A stretch of 64,000 nt of DNA from CAYPGT01 sp964512985 (GTDB lineage: Bacteria > Cyanobacteriota > Vampirovibrionia > LMEP-6097): the NCBI GenBank assembly GCA_964512985.1, contig CAZELI010000001.1:62001-126000 (forward strand). The letters run 5' to 3'. The notes below the pieces were generated by a model. That model saw nothing but the letters and a program-made list of their open reading frames with translations, had not been told where the DNA came from and did not search any database. Both the position numbers and the translations under genes were made by a program. Of the stretch, positions 44,324 to 52,777 are shown piece after piece. Position 1 is the stretch's first letter. The number at the start of each line of letters is the position of its first letter.

Positions 44324-45586
44324 ATGTCTAAAAATTATTTATTTACATCAGAGTCAGTCAGTGAAGGCCACCCAGATAAAATTTGCGATCAAATATCAGA
44401 CGCGGTGCTGGATGCAATATTAACGGAAGATTCTCAGGCAAGAGTGGCTTGTGAAGTATTCTGTACTACAGGTTTAATTATTGTTGGTGGTGAGATTACT
44501 ACTGAAGCTTACGCACCTATTAGTGAGATCGCGCGTAATAAAGTTCGTGAGATTGGTTATCACCATAAATCAGGCGGTGGTTTTGATGCAGACAATTGTG
44601 CTGTAATGGTTACGCTTGATCAACAGAGTCCGGATATCTCTGCTGGTGTTACTACTGCTAAAGAAGCTCGTGATAATGTTTCTCAGGATCCAGCTGATTT
44701 AGTTGGTGCTGGTGACCAAGGTTTAATGTTTGGTTTTGCTTGTGATGAGACTCCTGAGTATATGCCGCTTGCTATCACTCTTTCTCATCAATTAATGAAG
44801 AAGCTTGCTGATGTTAGAAAAAATGATCCTGATATTCACTATCTCAGACCGGATTCTAAGGCTCAAGTAACTCTTGCTTATGAAGATGACAAGGCTGTAA
44901 GAGTAGACACTGTGCTCATTTCAACACAGCATGATCCTATCGTTCAAGGAGAAACTGATAACAGTAAAATTCAAGCTATTATCGCTAGAGATCTTAAGAG
45001 CAAAGTTGTAGATGAAGTGTTTAAGAATTATCCTATTAAGCCTGATGCTAAGACTAAGTTTTTCTTCAATCCATCTGGTAGATTCGTTACTGGTGGACCT
45101 CAGGGAGATGCAGGGCTTACTGGTCGTAAGATTATCGTGGACACTTATGGTGGATATGCGCGTCACGGTGGTGGAGCCTTCTCTGGTAAAGATCCTACTA
45201 AGGTAGATAGATCTGCAGCTTATGCTGCAAGACATGCTGCGAAGAATATTGTTGCAGCAGGGCTTGCTACTAAATGTGAAATCCAGTTGTCATATGCAAT
45301 TGGTGTAGCTCATCCGACAAGTATTCACGTAGAAACTTTTGGTACGGGAATTATTTCTGATGCAGAGATTACTGAAATCGTTAAGAAAGTTTTTGATTTT
45401 AGACCTTATTCTATAATTAAGAACTTTAAGCTTAGAGAAATGCCAAAACTCAATGGTGGGCGCTTTTACCAGGATGTAGCTGCTTATGGTCACTTTGGTA
45501 GACCTGATTTAGAGCTACCTTGGGAGAAGCTTGATAAGGTTGATGAGCTAAAAAAGTCTTGTAAAAGTTTGGAGAAGGTTGGATAA
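44324..45586 (+). CDS. metK: S-adenosylmethionine synthetase MetK
   Basis: Makes SAM from methionine and ATP. The start at ATG 44324 (MSKNYLFTSESVSEGHPDK) gives 420 residues; an in-frame TTG at 44306 is less likely. The GHPDKICDQISDAVLD methionine/ATP site, GAGDQGLMFGFACDETPEYMP and the P-loop-like GGGAFSGKDPTKVDRS are all present. It is longer than the E. coli enzyme (384) and close to cyanobacterial MetK. The 219-base upstream stretch holds no riboswitch I could recognise. It supplies SAM for, among others, the methyltransferase at 6706-8001. Confidence 0.96.
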   Translation: MSKNYLFTSESVSEGHPDKICDQISDAVLDAILTEDSQARVACEVFCTTGLIIVGGEITTEAYAPISEIARNKVREIGYHHKSGGGFDADNCAVMVTLDQQSPDISAGVTTAKEARDNVSQDPADLVGAGDQGLMFGFACDETPEYMPLAITLSHQLMKKLADVRKNDPDIHYLRPDSKAQVTLAYEDDKAVRVDTVLISTQHDPIVQGETDNSKIQAIIARDLKSKVVDEVFKNYPIKPDAKTKFFFNPSGRFVTGGPQGDAGLTGRKIIVDTYGGYARHGGGAFSGKDPTKVDRSAAYAARHAAKNIVAAGLATKCEIQLSYAIGVAHPTSIHVETFGTGIISDAEITEIVKKVFDFRPYSIIKNFKLREMPKLNGGRFYQDVAAYGHFGRPDLELPWEKLDKVDELKKSCKSLEKVG

Positions 45587-45593
45587 AAAATAA

Positions 45594-45678
45594 TGGTGTC
45601 CTCGAGGAGATTTGAACTCCTACAGCCGAAGCCACTACCACCTCAAAGTAGCGTGTCTACCAGTTCCACCACGAGGAC
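45594..45678 (-). tRNA. tRNA-Leu (GAG)
   Basis: Type II tRNA with a long variable arm (GTGGCTTCGGCTGT). The acceptor GTCCTCG pairs with CGAGGAC, the anticodon loop TTGAGGT gives GAG, and the T-arm is GGAGTTCAAATCTCC. CCA is encoded. It lies 7 bases beyond the metK stop on the opposite strand. Confidence 0.95.
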
Positions 45679-45772
45679 AAAACCAGTTAGGATTTTAACA
45701 GAAACAATAGGTCAATATACTAATAATTCGTTATAGATTAATGGTTTTGTAGGTTAGGGCATAATGTATACT

Positions 45773-46210
45773 ATGAAGTCTCGTTTTTTAATTCTTGCAT
45801 TGCTGGTTGTGAGTTTAAGCTCTTGTGCTAATCCTTTTAAATATGCTCCCAATGATTGGGTTCAAGTTACAGAAGTTAAGGGTGATAATCCGAAGAAAAT
45901 TTATGTCGATAAGAATCGTATCGAATGTAAAGATGGCAAATGCAGTGCTTGGGTGAAAATGGTTTTTGATATGGAAGAAGCAATTAAGTTTCAGGGTAAG
46001 AAACCAGGAGAAGTTTCAGGAACGATGATGATCGGTAGGGTAGACTCAAGCGTCGACTATGATTGTAAGAGGGAAGTTGCGTTAATTAACTCATATCAAC
46101 TTTATGATAGATCTAATAAACTCATAGATTCTAAGTGGGTTCAGAATGAATATGAGTATGCTAAAGAAGGTACTATACAAGGCGATATATTAAAGTTTGT
46201 GTGTAAATAA
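45773..46210 (+). CDS. Putative lipoprotein, surface-adhesin E-like
   Basis: A 145-residue lipoprotein. The start MKSRFLILALLVVSLSSCANP is a signal peptide with lipobox LSSC, giving a lipidated Cys at about residue 18. The mature part begins NDWVQVTEVKGDNPKKIYVD and has pairs of Cys (IECKDGKCSAW, DYDCKREV, KFVCK), which look like structural disulfides. The pattern resembles the surface-adhesin protein E domain. An upstream in-frame ATG at 45764 is an alternative start. It likely sits on the periplasmic or outer-membrane surface. Confidence 0.7.
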   Translation: MKSRFLILALLVVSLSSCANPFKYAPNDWVQVTEVKGDNPKKIYVDKNRIECKDGKCSAWVKMVFDMEEAIKFQGKKPGEVSGTMMIGRVDSSVDYDCKREVALINSYQLYDRSNKLIDSKWVQNEYEYAKEGTIQGDILKFVCK

Positions 46211-46248
46211 GTTTATTTCCAGTTTATAAATTTATAGATTGTCAATTT

Positions 46249-46359
46249 CGTCATCCTGAGGGAGGGCGAAGCCCGACCGTAAGGATCCACTCTCATTAAT
46301 AGACTATTTGAAGTAGTGGATCCTTACGTCGCAACCTACGGTTGCTCCTCAGGATGACA
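46249..46359. repeat. Intergenic palindromic repeat, GTCAT type, copy 2
   Basis: A 111-base long inverted repeat: CGTCATCCTGAGG at the left, CCTCAGGATGACA at the right, with GGATCCAC / GTGGATCC inside and a GGGCGAAGCCC hairpin. It is related in ends and layout to 5837-5945 and 54118-54264. Confidence 0.78.
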
Positions 46360-46392
46360 ACGAGACGTTTACAGATTTGAGATTGGTTTGTT

Positions 46393-46455
46393 ATGATTAT
46401 AAGTTATATGGGTTGGTTAGCTCATCCTGGAGTAGTGGGTAAAGGAGAAGATTAA
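46393..46455 (+). CDS. Possible 20-residue leader peptide
   Basis: MIISYMGWLAHPGVVGKGED, ending one base before the start codon of the next small gene. There is no clear Shine-Dalgarno. It may be a translated upstream ORF or chance. Confidence 0.25.
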   Translation: MIISYMGWLAHPGVVGKGED

Positions 46456-46456
46456 A

Positions 46457-46567
46457 ATGGATTTTTTACTTTTTATGAGTGGGATTACAGCTGCTATAAG
46501 TGTTGTTATTGTATTTTTTGTTAAACGTGCAGAAAAGCGTTATAAAGAAAGGTTAGTGCAAAAATAA
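46457..46567 (+). CDS. 36-residue single-pass membrane protein
   Basis: MDFLLFMSGITAAISVVIVF followed by FVKRAEKRYKERLVQK: one hydrophobic helix and a basic cytoplasmic tail. AAAGGAGAAG (46441-46450) precedes the ATG at good distance, which supports translation. No family is recognised. It lies between a palindromic repeat and tRNA-Thr. Confidence 0.5.
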   Translation: MDFLLFMSGITAAISVVIVFFVKRAEKRYKERLVQK

Positions 46568-46619
46568 TTTTTCAATAAGTCTCTAAATGATAGAATATTT
46601 GGGTTCCTCTATGGAATAT

Positions 46620-46694
46620 GCTTGGGTGGCTCAGTGGTAGAGCACGTCATTGGTAATGACGGGGTCGGCAGTTCAATTCTGCTCCTAAGCACCA
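46620..46694 (+). tRNA. tRNA-Thr (GGT)
   Basis: The acceptor GCTTGGG pairs with CCTAAGC (one G-T), the anticodon stem-loop CGTCATTGGTAATGACG gives GGT, and the T-arm contains GTTCAATTC. Discriminator A and encoded CCA are present. It is directly adjacent to the stop of the convergent HDOD gene. Confidence 0.94.
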
Positions 46695-47516
46695 CTATAT
46701 CGAAACTAAATCTTTAGCCTCATCAAAAAGCTTATTAATAAACTCTTGGTCTATATAAAGTGCAATTTTTTGTTTGGTTAAGTTAGCTTGTAATTCTTTG
46801 TTGCTTTTTAGAAGATATTTTATCTCTTCATCGCCCATAGACTCCATGCCTAGCAGAAATCTTGCAAGTTCAATAATGGTGTTTTGCTCTTCGGTAGCTT
46901 TTCCCTTATAGGAAGCTTGATTGGCAATGATTTCGGTAACTCTTTGTGGTAAACCCCAATCTAGTAGCACTGCTGCTGAGATATCTAAGTGACTCATCTC
47001 GAAAGTTTCTCTTTCTAATTTGATACGTTCCTGATAATTAATCATAGATCTAAACTCTGGATAATTATCTGGATAGAAATGACTTAAAACAAAAACTCCA
47101 TAGGACTGCATCAAGCCAGAAATAAAAATCTCATCGCAATAATGTTTATCCTTGTTAAGTCGCTTGGCGATAGATTTAGCTGCGACAGCAAGAAACACTC
47201 CTTCGAACCATAATTGTTTATCAACAGTAACATTGCGCAAGGCTGTGAGTATGGCAATATTTTTCAAAATCCCAAAGCCCAATACATCTATTATTTCTGT
47301 TAAAGATTCTAACTTACGAAAACTTCCTACAGCAGCTGAGTTTGCGTATTTAAAAGCATTGGCAAATAAAACTTGATCTAAAGTAACCAGTTTGAGAATG
47401 TCGTCTCGTGTGGTTTTGGGGTCATCAATAATACTTAATAACTTAGTAACAGCAGGCGAATTTGCTGGCAAGCTATCCAGCTTTTTGCCAATAATAGAAG
47501 ACTTAATCACCGTCAT
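46695..47516 (-). CDS. HDOD-domain protein
   Basis: A 273-residue single-domain HDOD protein (about residues 10-205). Typical features are KLDSLPANSPAVTKLLSI, VTLDQVLFANAFKYANSAAVG, ITEIIDVLGFGILKNIAI and SHLDISAAVLLDWGLP. HDOD domains are HD-superfamily relatives without the catalytic HD pair and act in signalling, often together with cyclic-di-GMP, chemotaxis or motility. GGGAG precedes the ATG. A very strong hairpin lies 56-105 bases upstream. Confidence 0.88.
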   Translation of the reverse strand: MTVIKSSIIGKKLDSLPANSPAVTKLLSIIDDPKTTRDDILKLVTLDQVLFANAFKYANSAAVGSFRKLESLTEIIDVLGFGILKNIAILTALRNVTVDKQLWFEGVFLAVAAKSIAKRLNKDKHYCDEIFISGLMQSYGVFVLSHFYPDNYPEFRSMINYQERIKLERETFEMSHLDISAAVLLDWGLPQRVTEIIANQASYKGKATEEQNTIIELARFLLGMESMGDEEIKYLLKSNKELQANLTKQKIALYIDQEFINKLFDEAKDLVSI

Positions 47517-47572
47517 ACTTACTCCCTGTCATTCTTATAGACGGAATTGATTAAGGAAAGATTATGAAAATG

Positions 47573-47621
47573 AAGAAAAAGTGTCCGGTTTGCCCCCGGC
47601 CCTAACCGGACACTTTTTCTT
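47573..47621. terminator. Strong hairpin between divergent genes
   Basis: An 18-bp perfect stem, AAGAAAAAGTGTCCGGTT / AACCGGACACTTTTTCTT, with a 13-base C-rich loop. It has the look of a bidirectional terminator, yet both flanking genes are transcribed away from it. It may end an unseen small RNA or act as an attenuator. Confidence 0.7.
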
Positions 47622-47670
47622 ATCTTGGCTGAAACTATTTTCCTGATAACGCGTCTATATGTAATTGAAG

Positions 47671-48699
47671 ATGAACTTTAAATTATTAGTTGTTTGTATT
47701 GGATTTTTGCTATTGAATCAAATAGCGGTGAAGGCAGCGAAGGTCAATGTTGGTGCGGATAATGCAGAAGCCTTGGTAGGTACCTGGGATATTCTCAATA
47801 CCAATGGCACTGTAATAGATTCTATAGAAGTGACTATTGCTGTGGCTAAAGCTAATACTGCAAGGTTCAGCTATAAGCAATTATCGCTCGATAGCGACAT
47901 CAATTCTTTAGAAGGATTTTTAACTCAAGATACAGTAATTTTTGATTTGATTAATTTAGGTAAGACACAGACTTATGTCGCCCAAGTTGACTTCACATTA
48001 GCAGGAGGACCAGGTATAGAGATTAAAACACAGCTTGCTGATTGTGTTACAGGTATAGAAAGTAGTACTGTGGTGAAGAAATATAGAGAGAGATTAGCTG
48101 ATGCTTCTGCACGTTGTGATGGATCTAGTTTAAATGATTCTACTGTCGCTAATATTAAATTCGTGAAACGTGGTGTTAATGCAGCTTTGGTGCCGAGTAG
48201 TAATTCTATAGCTGATGAGATTATAGCAGGTGAGACTAAAGCTGCTAATAGAATAGAAGCTGCGTGGTCTATTCAAGATAGCGGTCATGATTCTATTCAA
48301 AGAAGACTAGTAATCAAAGATATCACTAGTACTTATTTAGGATATAAATTTACTTATAGGTTATTGAATAATATTACTAAGCTTTCTAACCTCAGCCAGT
48401 CAGATTTCCAGACGGCTGATAGAGTTGGATTCGTAGCAAATAATTATATGATTCTCAATCCTACAGTTTTCTCTAAGCGCAATGAACTGTTTATTCTTAA
48501 ACTGGATACTACGTTAGAGCAAGGTGGTGGAAGAGAACTGCGTACTGATAATGGTGACTGTTTCCCATTCAAGATCAATGTTATAGGGAAGATGGCCTGC
48601 ACACCAAACGATTCGAGCCTTATTAAATCTTCTACTTCTAGGAGAATTGATGGAAGGCATGCAGGTAAGATAGAGACTAATTTAGTTATTGTTTTCTAG
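47671..48699 (+). CDS. Hypothetical secreted protein with internal duplication
   Basis: A 342-residue protein starting MNFKLLVVCIGFLLLNQIAV (signal peptide ending near VKA-AK). ATG 47671 is preferred to the TTG at 47665. Two similar beta-rich halves can be seen, about residues 38-170 and 198-320. Each begins with an aromatic WD/WS-I segment (GTWDILNTNGTVIDS; AAWSIQDSGHDSIQ) and has a late DC (LADCV; NGDCF). No family is recognised. It is probably periplasmic or outer-surface. Confidence 0.65.
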   Translation: MNFKLLVVCIGFLLLNQIAVKAAKVNVGADNAEALVGTWDILNTNGTVIDSIEVTIAVAKANTARFSYKQLSLDSDINSLEGFLTQDTVIFDLINLGKTQTYVAQVDFTLAGGPGIEIKTQLADCVTGIESSTVVKKYRERLADASARCDGSSLNDSTVANIKFVKRGVNAALVPSSNSIADEIIAGETKAANRIEAAWSIQDSGHDSIQRRLVIKDITSTYLGYKFTYRLLNNITKLSNLSQSDFQTADRVGFVANNYMILNPTVFSKRNELFILKLDTTLEQGGGRELRTDNGDCFPFKINVIGKMACTPNDSSLIKSSTSRRIDGRHAGKIETNLVIVF

Positions 48700-48710
48700 A
48701 ATATTTATTG

Positions 48711-48748
48711 TTCCGCCGCTGCGCGGCGTTTGCGCTGCGCGCGGCTTA
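48711..48748. repeat. GC-rich repeat, inverted copy of 10041-10078
   Basis: 38 bases that match 10041-10078 in reverse complement at 36 of 38 positions. The core palindrome is CGCCGC-TGC-GCGGCG (48714-48728). It lies between the secreted protein and lysC. Confidence 0.75.
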
Positions 48749-48818
48749 ATACCTAACAAAAACCTTAACTTTCCTGTATTTATGCTTGAAAAATACTAAA
48801 ATACCATTAGTAAAGCAA

Positions 48819-50090
48819 ATGAGTAGCAATATTTCTAAAGCTAAAAAAGATATTCTCGTTCTCAAGTTCGGCGGTACTTCAGTCGCTGATCCTGAATGTA
48901 TTGAACGTATTTCTAAGATTGCGATTAAAGAAGCTGAGCAATATAACGTTATAGTGGTAGTTTCGGCGATGGGTAAGACTACTAATGGTTTAGTAGATTT
49001 AGCTCATCAAGTATCTCCTGGTTGCCGTGGACGCGAACTCGATATGTTGTTAGCGACAGGCGAGTTAGTATCTATGGCACTTACTGCGATGGCTATTCAG
49101 AGACTTGGTCATCCATCTGTCTCTCTTACTGGATGGCAAGCAGGTTGTATTACTGAGCAGTCTCATAACCGAGCAAGGATTGCTGAGATTAAGCGTGATA
49201 GGATTGATAAACATTTACATCAGGGTGAGATAGTGGTAGTAGCTGGGTTTCAGGGTATTACTGAAGACGGTGAAGTGACTACTCTTGGACGTGGTGGTTC
49301 TGATACTTCTGCGGTAGCTCTGGCAGCGGCTTTCAATGCAATACGTTGTGATATTTATACTGATGTAGATGGTGTGTTTACTACTGATCCACGTCTGGTG
49401 AAAGATGCTACTAAGCTGGATTATATAAGCTATGAAGAAATGATAGAGCTTGCAAGTTTAGGAGCGAAGGTATTGCACCCACGTTCTGTAGAATTGGCTA
49501 AGAAATATAATGTGGATCTTAGAGTTAGAAATACTTTTAACTCTACTAATCAGGGGACTGCTGTTGTAAGTATAAAAAGGATGAAAGAAATGGAATTAAC
49601 GAAAGCCGTTAGTGGAGTGGCATTGGATACTAAGCAAGCAAGAATTGGTATTCTTGGTGTGGCTGATAGACCTGGTATTGCAAGTAAAGTGTTTGGCGAA
49701 TTAGGCAAGAGAAAGATTAACGTAGATATGATTATTCAGTCTGTGTCACGTGATGGCATTAATGATATCGCTTTCACTGTGCCTATCGAAGATGCTGACT
49801 TAGCTAAAGCTAGTTGTGAAGAGATCTTGCAAGATATAGAGGGTACTAAAGTTACAGTGGATAAGACTATAGCGAAAGTATCAATCGTAGGAGCTGGCAT
49901 GCTCAATAGACCAGGAGTAGCTTCTACGCTATTCACTGCTCTTTCAGACGCTAATATTAATATTCAAATGATTTCGACTAGTGAGATAAAGATTAGTTGT
50001 ATCATTAATGTAGAGCAAGCCGAGAAGGCAGTTACAGTGATTCATAGAGCATTTGAGCTTGAGAAATCTTCTGAACCTATTATTGTTTAA
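48819..50090 (+). CDS. lysC: Aspartate kinase
   Basis: Phosphorylates aspartate for lysine, threonine and methionine synthesis. The start at ATG 48819 (MSSNISKAKKDILVLKFGGTS) gives 423 residues; an in-frame TTG at 48786 is less likely. The catalytic KFGGTSVADPE, TLGRGGSDTSAVALAAA and the YTDVDGVFTTDPRL segment are present. Two ACT domains occupy the C-terminal 150 residues (about 275-420, GVADRPGIASKVF and GAGMLNRPGVASTLF), so feedback inhibition by an end-product amino acid is expected. It supplies methionine for metK indirectly. Confidence 0.95.
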   Translation: MSSNISKAKKDILVLKFGGTSVADPECIERISKIAIKEAEQYNVIVVVSAMGKTTNGLVDLAHQVSPGCRGRELDMLLATGELVSMALTAMAIQRLGHPSVSLTGWQAGCITEQSHNRARIAEIKRDRIDKHLHQGEIVVVAGFQGITEDGEVTTLGRGGSDTSAVALAAAFNAIRCDIYTDVDGVFTTDPRLVKDATKLDYISYEEMIELASLGAKVLHPRSVELAKKYNVDLRVRNTFNSTNQGTAVVSIKRMKEMELTKAVSGVALDTKQARIGILGVADRPGIASKVFGELGKRKINVDMIIQSVSRDGINDIAFTVPIEDADLAKASCEEILQDIEGTKVTVDKTIAKVSIVGAGMLNRPGVASTLFTALSDANINIQMISTSEIKISCIINVEQAEKAVTVIHRAFELEKSSEPIIV

Positions 50091-50136
50091 TATGACGTGC
50101 CCGCATCTGCGATACTAGATATCGGAAAGGAATATT

Positions 50137-50766
50137 ATGGACTTAAGAGATTTAGTAGAAACCGTTGGTTATATAGGAATTTTTGCAATGATATTTCTGG
50201 AGTCTGGAGTGTTTTTCGGATTCTTTTTACCTGGTGACAGTCTGCTTTTCACAGCTGGCTTCTTAGCTTCACAAGGACTCTTGTCATTGCCAATATTAAT
50301 TCCTGGTTGTTTTATTGCAGCAATTTTAGGATTGCAAGTAGGATATCTTTTTGGGCGTAAGGTTGGACCTAAGTTGTTTAATAGAACTGATTCACTTTTC
50401 TTTCATAAGAGTCATTTAGAACAAGCACAAGCTTTCTATGAAAAGCATGGCGCTAAAACTATAGTACTTGGTAGATTTATACCTATAGTAAGAACTTTTG
50501 CGCCGATAGTAGCAGGAGTAGGTTCTATGCATTATCCTACTTTTATTCGCTATAACATTATTGGAGCTGCACTCTGGGCTATTGGTGTTACTCTTGCTGG
50601 GTATTTTTTGGGTAGTTTGATTCCTGATGTCGATAAATATTTATTGCCAATAATATTTTTGATTATGTTTGTTTCAGCTTTGCCACCACTTATTCATGTA
50701 CTTAAAGATCCTGTAAGTAGAGCATCAATCAAAAACTTTATCGCGAAGCTCGGTAAAAAGAAGTAA
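50137..50766 (+). CDS. DedA family membrane protein
   Basis: A 209-residue polytopic protein of the DedA/SNARE-associated (VTT) family. Characteristic segments are FLESGVFFGFFLPGDSLLFTAG (about 20-41), FGRKVG and GRFIPIVRTFAPIVAG (about 108-123). Family members are involved in recycling undecaprenyl phosphate or phospholipid scrambling and membrane homeostasis. Undecaprenyl phosphate is also the lipid needed by the GT2 and GT39 enzymes here. AAAGGAA precedes the ATG. It is followed closely by fabZ. Confidence 0.9.
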   Translation: MDLRDLVETVGYIGIFAMIFLESGVFFGFFLPGDSLLFTAGFLASQGLLSLPILIPGCFIAAILGLQVGYLFGRKVGPKLFNRTDSLFFHKSHLEQAQAFYEKHGAKTIVLGRFIPIVRTFAPIVAGVGSMHYPTFIRYNIIGAALWAIGVTLAGYFLGSLIPDVDKYLLPIIFLIMFVSALPPLIHVLKDPVSRASIKNFIAKLGKKK

Positions 50767-50788
50767 TTATCTCGCTTTTGCTATAATT

Positions 50789-51277
50789 ATGCAGGCAGTT
50801 AATAGAATCATGGAGAAAACATTGGATAAGGTTTCATTAGATATTAAAGAGATTCAGGCAATACTGCCGCATAGATATCCATTCGTTATGGTGGATCGAG
50901 TGCTTGAGTTAGTTCCTGGTAAGTCAGCAACTGGTTATAAAAATATTACAATCAATGAACCGCAGTTTATGGGGCACTTCCCTGAGATTCCTATTATGCC
51001 AGGAGTGCTTCAGTTAGAAGCTGCAGCCCAGCTTTCGTGTTTAGTAATGCTTCTATTACCAGAGTATCGTTATGGTTATTTAGGGATTTTTACTGGTTTG
51101 GATGCTGTTAAGTTTCGCCGTATGGTAGTACCTGGTGATCAACTTAAATTAACTGTTGAATTGAAGAAATTTAGATTCCCTTTCGGTAAATTTGAATTTC
51201 GTGGTGAAGTAGATGGTGAACTTACTGTTGAAGGCACTCTTAGTTTTGCTATGAGCGCTAAAGAGAATTTAAAATAA
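50789..51277 (+). CDS. fabZ: 3-hydroxyacyl-ACP dehydratase FabZ
   Basis: Dehydrates beta-hydroxyacyl-ACP in fatty acid synthesis. The hot-dog fold enzyme has the catalytic His in ILPHRYPFVMVDRV (about residues 27-40) and Glu in IPIMPGVLQLEAAAQ (about 71-85). It is 162 residues from ATG 50789, or 155 from ATG 50810 (MEKTLDKVSL), which is closer to the usual length. It lies 22 bases after the dedA-like gene, probably the same transcript. Confidence 0.94.
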   Translation: MQAVNRIMEKTLDKVSLDIKEIQAILPHRYPFVMVDRVLELVPGKSATGYKNITINEPQFMGHFPEIPIMPGVLQLEAAAQLSCLVMLLLPEYRYGYLGIFTGLDAVKFRRMVVPGDQLKLTVELKKFRFPFGKFEFRGEVDGELTVEGTLSFAMSAKENLK

Positions 51278-51333
51278 TATCCTTTGGTTTACGTAAACAC
51301 TGACTTAAAGTAGCATATACTGGAGATAGCCTT

Positions 51334-52746
51334 ATGAGTACCAAAGCCATAGACTTAGATTTACTGAACCGTTTCCATCCAAGGGAGCGGTTTGCAACTC
51401 GTTCTGCTTTAACACAGGCCTTCAAGTTTGTCATACTTGCAGCAGTTTGGATCTCTATAGTTTTTGGTGCCGCAGCTGGTGGCGGAATAACTTTTGCTTG
51501 GTTATTACCAATCCTTATTACAGATTATTTACCTGGTTTAATCGGCATTGATGCTAGTACTGCTATTAAAGTTGCAGAGATAGTCGCTTACTTAGCGCCT
51601 ACAGTAACTATTGCAACAGTGATTCCAGTCAACGCAATGTTTATGGTGCTTTGCGAACGTAAGTTCTTAGCTTTACTGACAGTGAGAATTGGACCAGATA
51701 AAGTAGGTCCTAATGGTTTCTTACAGACTTTTGCTGATGCACTGAAATTATTGTTTAAAGAAGACATCACTCCTAAAGGTGCTGATGCATTGCTTTTCAC
51801 GCTTGCTCCAGCGCTATTTTTTGCGCCAGCGATGGTGGTATTTTTACCTTTACTTTCTGTAGCCTCTAATAATGCAGGTGTCTTTGTGACTACTGATTTA
51901 GATATAGGTTTGATATTTATTTTAGGTCTAGTGTCTCTTGGAACTATGTCTATAGTTATGGGTGGCTGGGCTTCTAATAATAAGTACTCGCTTATAGGTG
52001 GTTTGAGATCAGCTTCCCAAGCGGTTGCTTATGAGATCCCTTTAGTTCTAGCAATGATTGCTCTTGTACTTATTTCTGGCTCTGCTAATTTAGTTGAGAT
52101 CTCTGACCGTCAAGCTGGTGGAATAATGAACTGGAATATTTTGGGTAATGGACATTTACCAGAAGCTTTTAATTTGTTTGCTAACTCTGGTAGTGCTTTC
52201 CTGCAGGGCTTTGTGCCATTGTTATTCACGCTTTTATGCGTAGCGTTATTTTTAATTTTTATCACTGCTTCTACAGCTGAAGTGAATCGTATACCTTTTG
52301 ACTTGCCTGAAGCTGAGTCAGAGTTGGTTTCAGGATATAACACTGAATATACTGGAATGAAGTTCGCTCTGTTCTTCCTTGCTGAGTACACTAATTTATT
52401 TATCGCATCAGGAGTTGCGGCAGTACTCTTCTTAGGTGGATCGCACTTGCCTATTAGTATTGAGACAGAGAATGCTCTTTACGCTTCATTATCTAAGGTT
52501 ACTCTTAATTTGCCTGTGATTGGTAATTTAGAGGGTCTTTTAGTTGATTTGAATTTCGTATGGCTTCTAACTTCAGTGGTATTCATTCTTAAGATTTACT
52601 TGATGTTCTTAGTTGCTATTTGGATTAGAGCGACTTTGCCGCGTTTAAGACAGGATCAGCTTATGGAGTTTGGTTGGAAATATTTAATCCCTCTAACATT
52701 AGCTATAATTTTCTTAGTGGCTTTGTGTTTAGAGTATTTGGGGTAA
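51334..52746 (+). CDS. nuoH: NADH-quinone oxidoreductase subunit H
   Basis: Membrane subunit of complex I next to the quinone-binding site. CERKFLALLTVRIGPDKVGPNGFLQ (about residues 108-132), ADALKLLFKEDITPKGAD, AYEIPLVLAM and FDLPEAESELVSGYNTEYTGMKF (about 325-347) are hallmark segments. At 470 residues it is over 100 longer than typical NuoH; the extra part is at the N-terminus (about 95 residues with one or two helices) and in loops. GGAGATAG precedes the ATG. nuoI and a flavodoxin-like gene follow in operon order; other nuo genes are not in the window. Confidence 0.94.
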   Translation: MSTKAIDLDLLNRFHPRERFATRSALTQAFKFVILAAVWISIVFGAAAGGGITFAWLLPILITDYLPGLIGIDASTAIKVAEIVAYLAPTVTIATVIPVNAMFMVLCERKFLALLTVRIGPDKVGPNGFLQTFADALKLLFKEDITPKGADALLFTLAPALFFAPAMVVFLPLLSVASNNAGVFVTTDLDIGLIFILGLVSLGTMSIVMGGWASNNKYSLIGGLRSASQAVAYEIPLVLAMIALVLISGSANLVEISDRQAGGIMNWNILGNGHLPEAFNLFANSGSAFLQGFVPLLFTLLCVALFLIFITASTAEVNRIPFDLPEAESELVSGYNTEYTGMKFALFFLAEYTNLFIASGVAAVLFLGGSHLPISIETENALYASLSKVTLNLPVIGNLEGLLVDLNFVWLLTSVVFILKIYLMFLVAIWIRATLPRLRQDQLMEFGWKYLIPLTLAIIFLVALCLEYLG

Positions 52747-52777
52747 GTATAAATAATTTAAAGGGTAAAAGATATAT

